In this document: piece by piece, positions 34,379 to 44,747 of the stretch | Layout: each line of letters starts with the position of its first letter | How positions within the stretch are numbered: position 1 is the stretch's first letter | Origin: Tetraselmis striata | Taxonomy: Eukaryota; Chlorophyta; Chlorodendrophyceae; Chlorodendrales; Chlorodendraceae | Direction of reading: 5' to 3' | Length of the DNA: 64,000 nt | NCBI GenBank assembly: GCA_006384855.1 | Contig: VCJN01001183.1 | Span: 1-64,000 of the forward strand | Notes under the pieces: model-generated | Seen by the model: the letters and a program-made list of their open reading frames with translations, nothing else | Databases searched by the model: none | What the model was told of the DNA's origin: nothing | Made by a program: the position numbers and the translations under genes

Positions 34379-37300
34379 CCCTTTGCACCAAAGCACATTG
34401 ACATATATGTGGAGGAGACACTCGGGGCAATAATTGCCAGAACGCAGAGCGCGGAGGGCGCACTAGGTGTTCATGATGTGTATGAGGTGACTGACAGAGA
34501 TGGCAACAAGTCCAGAGCGCGTTGTGACTTGCATCATCAGGTGTGCACCCACTGTCAACCTGAAGTGGGCATGCTGGCTGGCATGCGATTGGTTGTTGCT
34601 GGCATGTAACATTGACATGCACAATGTGGGATGACGGACCATAGATATACATTGGCGCCTTCTTTGCTGACAGGCTTAGACGCGTAAGGCTATGAAGCGT
34701 GGTGGAGTTACATCGTGGCACGGCTGCTCCTATTGTTTGCTACAGAGTACATAGGGCAGGGACAAGAAAAAGGTATAACTGTATGTGCATGCGTTTATTA
34801 TGTGTCTGCATACATATATCGTGTTATTAGTCTGGACGATGCTGATCATACATGGGCGGCTTCGGATGCAAGCAAGTACTACTTTGGAGTCCGCCGTCCA
34901 GACGCCCCTTACTGCGACGGCTAGATATATATACGGCGTGCACATGGTGAGGATTGACATGGAGCAAACGCCGCTATATATCCTCGTTCCTGAAACGCCG
35001 ATATCGCGCTTTCCTCGTACACGCCGCGAAGCGCTTTAGTACTTGGTGCAGTACACCCCTAAATCAAATTTAAGGACGAAAAAAAAATCCGCCACGGTAG
35101 ACCTCTTAGACATCGTCGAATTAGTGGGGTGCAAGTTTTTGTCAAGTAAGATCGGCCCGGGAATCCCCTCAATCTTTGTTTAAGTACTAATACATCACAA
35201 ATGGTATGTTACGCAGTACATCTGGGATCAAAACCGGATGAAGACTGTCGAAACCCGGACGACATATCTTCAAACGCTATCCTAGAAGATGTTCCCGGCT
35301 TTAGAGGTCTACCGTGCCGCTTTTTAAATTTTCGATGTATTTCGATGCTGAGCTGTAGTAGTTACGGTAGTACATCGGGTACTTATATGCGAACACGACG
35401 CGCACGGTATCGGCCGGTCGGGAATAACGCCGTGGACGCAGCGCAAGGAAAGACTGCCGACGATGACTATGAACCCAGCCTACTGCGGGGATCCACCCAC
35501 AGTTGTCCAGCGCAGATATACGGTATTTGGCAGTGAAGGCCGGCGCAGGGCGCATCGTGCAGACAATAGCCGGCACTCCAGGCATGTCTCCATTTGTTCG
35601 CTGGCTGATTTATTTAAGCTATGTTGACTTCTGACCGTTGCCAATAGCACATGCACTACTGTTGGGTGTAGTCAAGGACTTTTGGGAGTATGTCGGCACC
35701 CTGAAAGTTAGTGATTTTTTACATCGTTGTTGCTGCCTCCCCATGGTTCCCGCTGCAAGGGGCGTTGTTGATATGTGTGTGCCCTCACAGTATATGCGAC
35801 CCAAGATGAAGAAGATAGACAGCGCAGGCGGATGGCGCTTGTCGCCATGACCAACAACTTTAATTGGCAGGCCAGTCCGGCCGATGCTGCTGTCAGCGCC
35901 GGCACTAGCAGCATGGTGTGTGCCAACTGGACAGCATGCGAGGACTTCGTGCACTTCGCGGAGAATGTGGTAGTGCTGGTCCTTGTGTGAGGGGCGGCCC
36001 CTCGCGCTGCTATTGCTAGGAGTAACTGTTACAGCCCCCTTAGGACTTAGGCCGAATAGACGTCTAGCCATAGATTAATCCTAAAGCAGGAGCTGAGTCG
36101 AGGACCCATTGGATCGTTATTCCACACGGCCAGGAATAATGAGCGGAGATTTGGGAAAAGGGATTCTTACAATACCGGAATGCCGGTAACCTGGGTGACT
36201 GGCCCGGCGGTGGTTTTGCCGGCCTATTTATAGTCGCTGGTTTCCGTCATTCCGTGCGCTGTGTACCGATCCAATTTCCGCCACCTGTGCTGCGTCTAAC
36301 TACTAGACTTCTACTAAAATCGACGTGTGCGGTCCTAACCCGCGGCCCGTCGCTATTTTAGTAACACGCAACTAACTACAGACAGGTTGCTAGCACCTTC
36401 GTCTGCCCGCAGCACAGTGATATAATATTTATCTACTATTGCTATAGCAAATGCTATAGCGTTCTAGATGGTTCTAGTAGGCTCTAGTACCTACTACTAA
36501 CACTCCACTAAGGCAGCGCTCCATCTCACGCTTGGTATCATCATCCTCTAGCAGGTGACACCATAGCGTACGACACTCGCCGCTGCTGGTACGCAGGTAC
36601 ATACAGGTTACTCGCACCCTATGTGGGTACTCGTAATACTGTCCTGCATTCCTAGTCGCCTTGTAGTCGCTCGTACTGTCGCCTCGTCGTCCTCGTACCA
36701 GTACTTCGCCTTCACTTGTACTCGCACTCGCAATGCTCATACTCGTACTTCGCTTGGCTTGTACTCGTTCTCGTCCGCCTCAGTCGCCAGTTCTTCGCTC
36801 CTTCGTCGGCTCCCCCAGTACAAAGTACAGCAGTGTAGAGTACATAACAGTAACACCACCCAACTCCGCTGTAGTGGGGTGTTGTCTACTAAGTACGTGG
36901 TCTGCGCCGCAATTCCTGCATGGGTATGTTTGACAACGCAGAGCATCAACACTTGGCAGTCATGTGGCATATATATGCTGCAAGGAGCGGTCATCCACTA
37001 CCTGGAGGACTGCGAGGAGTACGTACGACGCTCATGCTGACAGTGAGGAGCGCCAGCGTGTCAACGAGTACATCAAGAAGCAGCGAGAGGGGGGCTTCAA
37101 CTGCTTGCCGACCTATGCGCAATGTGCAGCATGCATTAGCCTGATGAAATGATGAGACTGAACTTGCACATCAATCTGGTCTGCCGAATCAGAGCCCGGG
37201 AGGTGGCCAGAGCAACACTGCATGCGTGCGACTCGGAGCTCTGGATGGAGCGTACCGTGCGCCCCCCCCCCCCCCCCCCGGCCTTTGACTTCATACGCAC

Positions 37301-39751
37301 CGTGTCTAGGCTGATGTCAAATGATTGATGCATGCCCTATGCTTGCTATGTGCAGATGCGGCGGGACGCGAAGTGCGTCGCCAGAATAAGCAGTGGCGCC
37401 TCTGACACGGAGCGGGCATACGGGCGGCAGTTCTTACTTGAGGCACGCATCAAATTCATGCGTACTTGCTTGGACCCAGATTTCCCTAGCTTGCCTCTGT
37501 GGCGGCTAGGCTTTGTGGCGGAATAGTGGGAGGCCGCAACGCAGACGATGCGGTTGATATGTTTGAGGGCACGGGAACGGGCTGCAGGGGCGTCACCGTG
37601 CAGCCATGCCTCTCAGCCGCCCCCGCTACCTAGGCGGCCTGCGCACATGCGTTGGATAAGTGTTGTCAAGGAACTGGCACACTGCTGGAGCCCAAGCCGG
37701 CATGGAAGAGCGAATATGAAATGGGGCTCGACCCCAATGACATCAAGTGACCCCCCCCCCCCCCCCAAGTAAGCCGCTTGTCTCGCCGTTTGGGCTTGTG
37801 CAGACGCGTGCCGAATTAAAATCTCAATACGGGCTCGATTTCGCGACCCATTCCCCACTAATGGGTATCTACAACCGAATTGAGATTCTGTAGAAAATGT
37901 CTGTCAAATTTGTCCTCATGTCAACGCTAAATACGGCCGCCATACATGATATTACGCTATGGCTACGCAGCAAGCCGGGGTGCGCGATACAACAGCGGAG
38001 CGCAATGAGTAGTCGTCCAGGCCCGGCGCCGGATTTAGTTTTTTGAAAGCAGCGGCTGCGCGTACTTGACGCACACTCGCACACCGCTTGCTAGACAGTA
38101 CCGTAGCTGCTCGTCTCCCAGCACCCTCCATTATGGCCACCCACGCCAAGCTAATTCAAGGCACCCTCTACGGCAACACTGCGAGTCATGGAGGCATGAC
38201 CATACCACTCGGTGCTCTGTGCAGCACGGGCCGCATCGTTGAGGACGTGGGGCATGCACTGTTCCACGGCCAGGCGACCAACTGACAATAATCAGATCCG
38301 CGTCCACCCAGAGCAACCCCAGGGCGAGGACGCGTGTGGCGATGCTCTTGCGGACATACTGAACAACTGCGCTGAGTGAAAGCGGTACAACGAAGCCATG
38401 AGGAAGCACATGCTTGAAGCAGGTTTTTAAGTGTCCGATGAGGGTGTCGTCCCGCTGTATTTTACCTCGTGCGTACCCGACGCGACGCGTGCCCAGATAT
38501 TAACCCATCCCGCGAGGCGCCCCCCCCCCCCCCCTCTGGCAAGATCTGACATGGGCACTGGCGTTAACAACGCCTCCGTCGACGGTCCATCCCATACTCT
38601 CACGAGCCGGAGGCTGGAGTCCACCCTGAAAGGTACAGCGAGTCGGAGGGTGGCTGACATGACTGCGTAGAGGATTTGAATTTCACAGGCGTTGACCGCC
38701 CCCGTGCCGCGTTTTTTGCTGTTACTCCTGCGGCTCTGGACAAGGCGGTGCTGTCGGCTGTCTTTGACGAATGTTGGCCGCGCGACACTCACACGGGGAT
38801 CCCTTGCCCTCTGAAGAAGACGCCGAGGTTTCCCATCGCCGCGCCCCCGTACATCGAGCGGATTTGCTACGCTACCTTCAACTACCGTGCCGGCTACACA
38901 ATAACCGCACCACATCTACGCCAAGGAGACCGTCATCGCCGCGTTCCGAGAATACACCCCCTCTTCCTTCCTCCCAACCCCAGGACGGCCAAGTAGGTAG
39001 GAAGAAGGGACCATTGCCGAGCGAGGACCGACTCGCGAAGGCCCTCGACCTTGCATAGGCTTGGCAGCAGAACGAGCTGGGGAAGTAATACAAAGCCGGC
39101 AAGCGCCCCCTTCTAATGTGATGTTCCAGGGCGAGGAGGAGGTTTGCGAGGTGACGCCGCACTCGGAAGCCGCAGGTGAGTCGCGTTTCGTTTCGCACTT
39201 GTTTAAGTATACAGCCACGACCGCCACGACAAGCAATCAACACACATATTGACTTCTGCAATTATTGTGCCCAGTCCCTACGTTAGGCGGTAAGCCGATC
39301 GTGTCGAGTGTTCAGCGTAACAAGGCCGTGTCGCTGCCGCTGGCGGGCACCGCTGCGTCGCCAAAGCTCCACGTACGGCTTGGAGGGCGTTTTGAAGCAG
39401 CAACAGAAGAGGGCGGGCGGCATCATCAAGCACAACACCAACGCGGTTAAGGGTCTGACCGCCACGCAAGCCTTTCCCGGCGACAACGTCGACGAGGGCA
39501 ATAGCCCGGAGCCCCCGCCCAAGAAGGCCATGCAGCCCGCCAAGCCGGCAGCTAGAGTGCCGGCCCGGGGTCGGGATGGTGATGGGTCCATGGCGGGCGG
39601 TGGGGCGTTCAGGTGGCGGGCCGGCCGCCATGCCGCCGTAGGCAGCCCGCCGTGGCGGTCCCGGCCGAAACCGGATGTAAATAATTATTCCGCCCGCAAT
39701 CTGCCGCGCGCGTCGTCGCCCACTGCCGCGCGCGCGATCGTGGACGATTAG
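34379..39751 (+). pseudogene. Decayed Transposase_21 (CACTA/TNP2-like) element
   Basis: Plus-strand fragments follow the order of TNP2-like transposases: PIAHALLLGVVKDFWEYV (35641-35694; the 'H-L-LG-VKD-W' box), ALVAMTNNFNW with a following ACEDFVHFAE (about 35833-35961), LQGAVIHYLEDCEEYVR (36978-37028), and NLHINLVCRIRAREVARATL ending in SELWMER (37169-37252; the 'CR...E...G...E.W.ER' box). Further coding-like pieces continue to 39.75 kb, such as NFTGVDRPRAAFFAVTPAAL (38679 on). Frameshifts, stops and C runs (37262-37279, 37751-37766, 38521-38534) break it. Some breaks may be introns. Terminal repeats were not found. Confidence 0.5.
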
Positions 39752-41071
39752 GCCATAGCACAACGACATTGTCGGGCTTCTAGAGGCAGATCCAGGATAG
39801 ATCCCGGGTAGACCACCGCGGATATAGCGTCGCGATGACGTGTGTTATGCGCATGATGCAGTTTATTACGAGTATGTCACGGAATGACTACTACAGACGA
39901 GTGTTATTGTACTGGTAAGATTACATGGTAAAGACATGGTATTACATGCTATTTACGAAGTGGTCCGGGAGCTTAGTGTACGCTCGAATCATGGTCCATT
40001 CCCATCATAGTCATCGTCCTCATCATCAACGGCTATGCATTTCTGTACGGATACATTGTATTGCCGATGACGCGATGACGCGATGATGCACGGACATGTC
40101 ACACGGTAACATGTCATGTGGGACGTCGTGAGCCGTAAAAATAGTAATCGCATAGTCATCGCGTCACTGACCGCGTGGTGGAGGCCGGACCATGCATGCG
40201 CACGACATGGTGCAGACGGCATGATATGCGCACCACGTACGTATTACACAGCCACCCCCGCCCTCAAGGTCCACAGCAACTCGACACTAGCAAACTCCCC
40301 GACCAAGTACCCGCACCACATCGCATGCACCGCTCTGGCGCGTGATGTGGAGTTGTGAGACCACGCGGCTAGCGCTGGGTCTAGCCCCGTGTCGTATAGG
40401 TCAACGCCCTGTGGCCGGGGCGATGCAAGGGTTGAGGCAACCAGCGCGATGCGGAGACATTACCGGTAGCCGCGGAGCGAGGGCCTCTCAAGGGGAGCAC
40501 GCGGGAGGGAGGGCGCGAGGTACGGTAGCTCCATACTTCTGCTTCGATGTGCTATATGAGGGTGGTGGGGGAGCTGTATTATTGACCGAGGGTTGGGAGG
40601 TAGCGCGGAGGTCGTCTATCGTCATCGGCTGTCGCTCATGGAAGCCCGGCCGTGCGTCCATGAGCGACAGCCGGGTTGACCACTTGGTGAACCTATGTTC
40701 TATAATTATCGCCGCTGTATGCTTGATCTTACGAAGCTGGTCTGGTGGGCGGGTAGTGGGTCGTGCCCCGTGCTGCGGTGGCGGCAGGGCACAGCAATGC
40801 TGAGGCGTGGGGGTGGGACAATGGTAGTGGGACGAGATCTCGCCAGATGCCCCGCCAGGCCCGCGCAGTGACGCGGTGATTGTCATGTATATAATATTTT
40901 TTCGTCATCGGAGGAAGTACAGGTTTTACGTACTATGTTCACGCACCACCGATGACGATGACGATGACAATGACGGTCTCGTGTTATGTATAGAATGACC
41001 CTAAGTTCTGGGCTGCCACCCCTATCAAGCACTCGGCCTCTTGGACAACGGCTACCATGTCATAGTGGCTG
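39752..41071. other. No gene recognised; contains a perfect hairpin
   Basis: Repeat-like spacer with short GATGACGATGAC runs near 40963-40980 and a perfect 15-bp inverted repeat listed separately. No protein domain seen. Confidence 0.4.
40627..40672. other. Perfect 15-bp hairpin
   Basis: GGCTGTCGCTCATGG (40627-40641) and its exact reverse complement (40658-40672) are separated by a 16-nt loop. It is not followed by a T run, so it is not an obvious terminator. Confidence 0.8.
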
Positions 41072-41074
41072 TGT

Positions 41075-41287
41075 ATGGCCGACCGTCTCGTCGGTGCGGC
41101 GGCTGCTCTAGTTAGCACCTCCTGGCGGACCTCTCACAGCCTCCGCACGCAAGAGTCCGGCCTCAAGTGCGAACGCCACCGGGTGCGGTTATCGCACATC
41201 TGCTTCATGGGCGGTTGGGCGCCCAACTCCGACGTCGTCCGTGAGTACATCGACCCCACATTCTATCGTCCCATGGCGCATGGTTAA
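41075..41287 (+). pseudogene. C-terminal fragment of DIRS-type tyrosine recombinase
   Basis: 71 codons containing the C-terminal catalytic boxes: TSHSLR (the H-x-x-R box), HICFMGGWAPNSDVVREYID (the H/W box and the tyrosine nucleophile in EYID), then a short tail. The N-terminal half and the first catalytic arginine are missing, so it cannot act alone. DIRS-like terminal-repeat sequence follows at 41.44-41.80 kb, as expected for the recombinase end of such an element. Confidence 0.75.
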
Positions 41288-41436
41288 AAAATATTCTTCG
41301 GCCACATCGCGCTGCGGCGACACTTCCATCATGTGCAACACGAATCCGTCCGCAGCGGTGGCCCTACCGGCGCCTCGCTCCTACATACGTTATTACCTGG
41401 CGCTACCCTTGCTTCGCCAATCCGCCGCTCCATACG

Positions 41437-41800
41437 TTCGCGCTTCTCTGGAAAAACCATACTCGTCTTCGAAATGTTCTAAACTAGTTAGTTTGTGGGA
41501 TTTCCTTCCTCCTCAACATATATAAATATGCGCAGATGCAACCGTACAGGTTACTAGATCGCCCGTTGATGTGCCCGTTCGTGTGCAACAGGAGCGTACG
41601 TAGAAGCAGCCGTACTAGCTGAACCTGACATCTTCCAGTTTCGCCGTGTCCCAGATTTCCAGACAGCGCCCCCCCTTACTCCGTTTATTTCCCTCCTCAA
41701 TTTCAGAGTTTCAGTTTCAGCGAACCTCTCTGCCAACTTCGGCCCCTGGCGGTGTAAATTTGTCTGCGCGACCTTTCTGGCAAAACCCGACTCATCTTTG
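41437..41800 (+). repeat. DIRS-like terminal repeat, diverged copy 3
   Basis: AAAAACCATACTCG with a nearby GAAATGTTCTAAAC (41448-41476) parallels 4013-4050, the following TTTGTGGGATTTCCT parallels TTTATGGGGTTTCCT, and GGCAAAACCCGACTC near 41778 parallels 4368-4382. The order of blocks matches the 4.0-4.4 kb repeat. Confidence 0.5.
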
Positions 41801-41934
41801 AAACCCAGAAAATCTTAGGGGGGTTTGTGGCCCTCGAAAACCAGAAGATTTATTCGAGCCAGCCAAATCTCCCTGTGGGTGACGCGGCTTGCTCGCGCGT
41901 GTGAATACGAGCCAAAGGCCTCCAATACAATGAG

Positions 41935-42035
41935 GCAATGGTCTACGGGCTATGCCAGACTTACAACTACAGTTGGCGCAAGAGGTCAAGTGCTGGGGCG
42001 GCTCCGGCCGATGTCAGGGGCGAACATTACTTTAC
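41935..42035 (+). repeat. Dispersed repeat, inverted copy at 53.24-53.35 kb
   Basis: AATGAGGCAATGGTCTACGG and the following ~100 bp match the reverse complement of 53235-53352 with modest divergence. Both copies can be read as NEAMVYGLCQTY, but no family is recognised. Confidence 0.7.
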
Positions 42036-42239
42036 TCTAATACAATGCCTTCATGCGTGTTGTAGTCTTCCCACGATCCGCTCGATCCGCTTTTTGAGTT
42101 CTCGCCGAATCGGCGAACGACGATGCTGATGATGCTGGCGGCGTGCTGATTCCCGTGCATTCCCGTGCATTCTCGTGTAACCAAATAACGTCCAAACCCA
42201 TCGACGTACGCTGCTGGTTTCCCTGTAGCGACTCACCCA

Positions 42240-42713
42240 TCGCGATAGTCGCCAGTGACCAAGGATTATCCGCCCGCTCGCCTGCCGCCCGTAGTCGCTA
42301 GTATAGTACTGTGCCTTCGCCCGACTCTACCCGTTTAACCAAACCCATCATTATCGGGCGGCCGGGGGGGGGGGGGGCGGGGGGCCGGGCGCCACCTGAC
42401 AGAGCTTTTGAAAGCGCGCCATCGTCGCAGCAGGAGCCGAAGGAACAGGCACAAAACCCGCCTACCGCTGCCAGAACTCCGGACTCAGTCAATGTAACCA
42501 AACATACAATAACCTCCTGCTTTCAGCCCTGCTATTGCGAACGACTTGGACACTACAGCGTCACAGTGTATAGCTGCGAGGCCCGTCTTGCTTCGTTCAA
42601 CGTCGGGGCATTCGAGCCGTGGTCCGCCCCGCCCCCCCGACCCCCCCCCCCCCCCCAAACTCCGACCCTTCGAGCCACTGAGGAAGAACTCGGCGCTGTT
42701 CGTCCGCAGCCCA

Positions 42714-42747
<34 letters not shown>

Positions 42748-42982
42748 CACACAAAACGTCCGAATTGGATTTCCTGCGAATGGATGGGGAAATATTTGCT
42801 TCGCCACAGGTTCTGGGTGAGCAGGAGCTGTTGGGGTAGGCTCCAAGTCAGCGCCACTTCCAGCAGGGCGTGCGGCGGGGGTATTTTGAATTTTGCACGG
42901 CAATGACGGCACGTCCGCTGCCTCGGTATGCACAGGCCAAAGAGGCTTCCCGGCCGCCCAGCTTGGCGACGAGGCGGGGACC
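42240..42982. other. Upstream region of the SAP gene with a 32-nt C run
   Basis: Contains a G run (about 42365-42377) and pure C from 42715 to 42746. No coding domain. It may hold the promoter or a 5' intron of the SAP gene. Confidence 0.45.
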
Positions 42983-44266
42983 ATGGCGGCGGCGGGTACT
43001 ACTTCCCGCGGCCTGACCGCGTCTCGCTGCACCGGGGGCTGCCAATGGCGGCGCACGGGTGCTGCTGGCCCGCGCCCTGCTCCCGTGCCGCCGGTTGTCC
43101 GCCGCAGCAGCCCCGCCTCCTGGCGTGGGGGCCGGCGGGGCTGCGCGGCCTCGGCCGGCGCGGAGGAGTCCGACGAGAGTGACCTCACCTTGATCAACTC
43201 GGAAGGTGAGCTTCCCTCCTTTTCGCTCTCCCTATCCCATGAAATTCCGGGTGCGGCGAGGCTCATCCTGCCCCCGACGGCCGCTGCAGAGTTGGCGGAC
43301 GGTGCGGTGATGTTTTGCTTTGGTACCGAAGAGGAGGCGGAACTGCACACCCCGGCGCAGGCGCCGGCCGACAGCGCAGCGGTGAGCAAGCCCTCAGCAT
43401 CTACCAGCCCGCCGAAAGAAACTGCTAAAAGGGCTGCCTCGCCAAGTGCCACATCAAAAGCAGCCACAGCTGAAGCCGACCTGAAAATGCCTGCTGCCGC
43501 GACTGCCTCGCCAAGAAAGACATCCAGGCCTGCCGCAGCTGCCAGCCGCTCTCAAGCAAAGGCCGCATCTGCCAAGGCCGCCACACCGACTGCTGCATTC
43601 AGCGCCACAGCCACGGCCAAGGAGAGCGAGCACACATCCTCCAGCGCGGCCAAGGAGGCGCCCACAGCGAGTGGGGCTCTGCAGGGCAAACCGCAGGTGA
43701 CACCAGCTAGCAGTCCCGCCAAGGCTATGCCCGTGCATAAAGCTGCTATGGGAACCAAAAAGGCACCGGCGGCGAAGACGCGGAAGGCTGCCACAGTCGC
43801 CGAGACCCCCAAGGCAGCAGCCAGGGCGGGGTCCAAGGCTGCAGAGGAGAGTGCATGCGATCTGGACGACCACACGGTGCCCTCCCGCCCCAGCCCCTTT
43901 TCCCTCCCTCCTTCCCTTTTTCCTCCCTCCCTCCCTTCCGCCCCTTTTCCCTCCCTCCACATGCATACGGCCGCCCCACGATTACCCGCTGCCTCGCATC
44001 CCATGCTGCAGTATGTACCCTTCCTGCTGTGCTGCTCCCCAGCGGTGGCCCTTGGCCCGCATTGTGCATGTGGCAGTGCATCCTGATTGGATTGCGCAAC
44101 CGCCAAGAAGCAGTCGAGATCCACCGCCCCTGACCCCCCCCCCCCCCCCCTTCCCTCAACGCGTCAGGTGCTGCAGCTGCGCGCCATGGCCAAGGGTGCC
44201 GGCCTCAGCAAGTACTCAAAGCTGCGCAAGGCGGAGCTTATCGAGCTGATCAAGGCCAACCGCTGA
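42983..44266 (+). CDS. SAP-domain protein, probably plastid or nuclear (2 exons)
   Basis: Exons 42983-43876 and 44168-44266, joined in phase, encode about 330 residues. The first ~60 residues are rich in Arg, Ser, Ala and Gly with almost no acidic residues, like a plastid transit peptide. A Ser/Glu patch follows, then ~150 residues of Ala/Lys/Pro/Ser repeats resembling histone H1 tails. The last 32 residues, encoded by exon 2, form a SAP motif (LRAMAKGAGLSKYSKLRKAE, then LIELIKANR), a helix-turn-helix that binds DNA or RNA and also resembles the Rho N-terminal fold. The intron carries a 17-nt C run (44134-44150) just before its acceptor. I infer a nucleic-acid-associated protein, perhaps in nucleoids. 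An upstream exon is possible. Confidence 0.7.
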
Positions 44267-44655
44267 GGGGGTTCATGCGCAGCCTAGCAGTGACCACAGC
44301 ACTGGGGCCTACCTACGTGACAGCATGGGATTGGAGTAGCAGTAGGGGTGGTGTTTGGCCACGGCTGGCGCACCACTGCACGCCAGCCCTCCAGGCCACT
44401 GTACCCCCCTCTCCTTCTCTACACCTGGGGGCGTACAGGCGAATCGCACATCTCGGTTTTGTTCCCAGTAGCTGCTGATGAAACAGCAGATGCCGCGCCG
44501 GCGCCGCTGGCTGGGCTGAGGGGGCAGAGTGTGAGGTGGAGCTCCTTGGCGGCAAAGCTACCATCCCCACAGCGAAGGATTTAAAAACAGTACCGCAGTA
44601 CGAGTGCCCTGCTGTGGTGCGCGTGCCACGCATGCAGCTCGGCGCTGTGGTCAGC

Positions 44656-44660
44656 TGTAA
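44656..44660 (+). promoter_or_regulatory. TGTAA polyadenylation-type signal
   Basis: TGTAA about 390 nt after the SAP gene stop. Chlorophyte transcripts commonly use this motif shortly before cleavage. Confidence 0.4.
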
Positions 44661-44747
44661 ATGAACTGGCTGGTGGGGTTGGGGGTGGTGGGCTGCCTGT
44701 GTATGGTGCACACGTCATCACAGGTCAGCTCAGGCGGCAGCCGGGGG

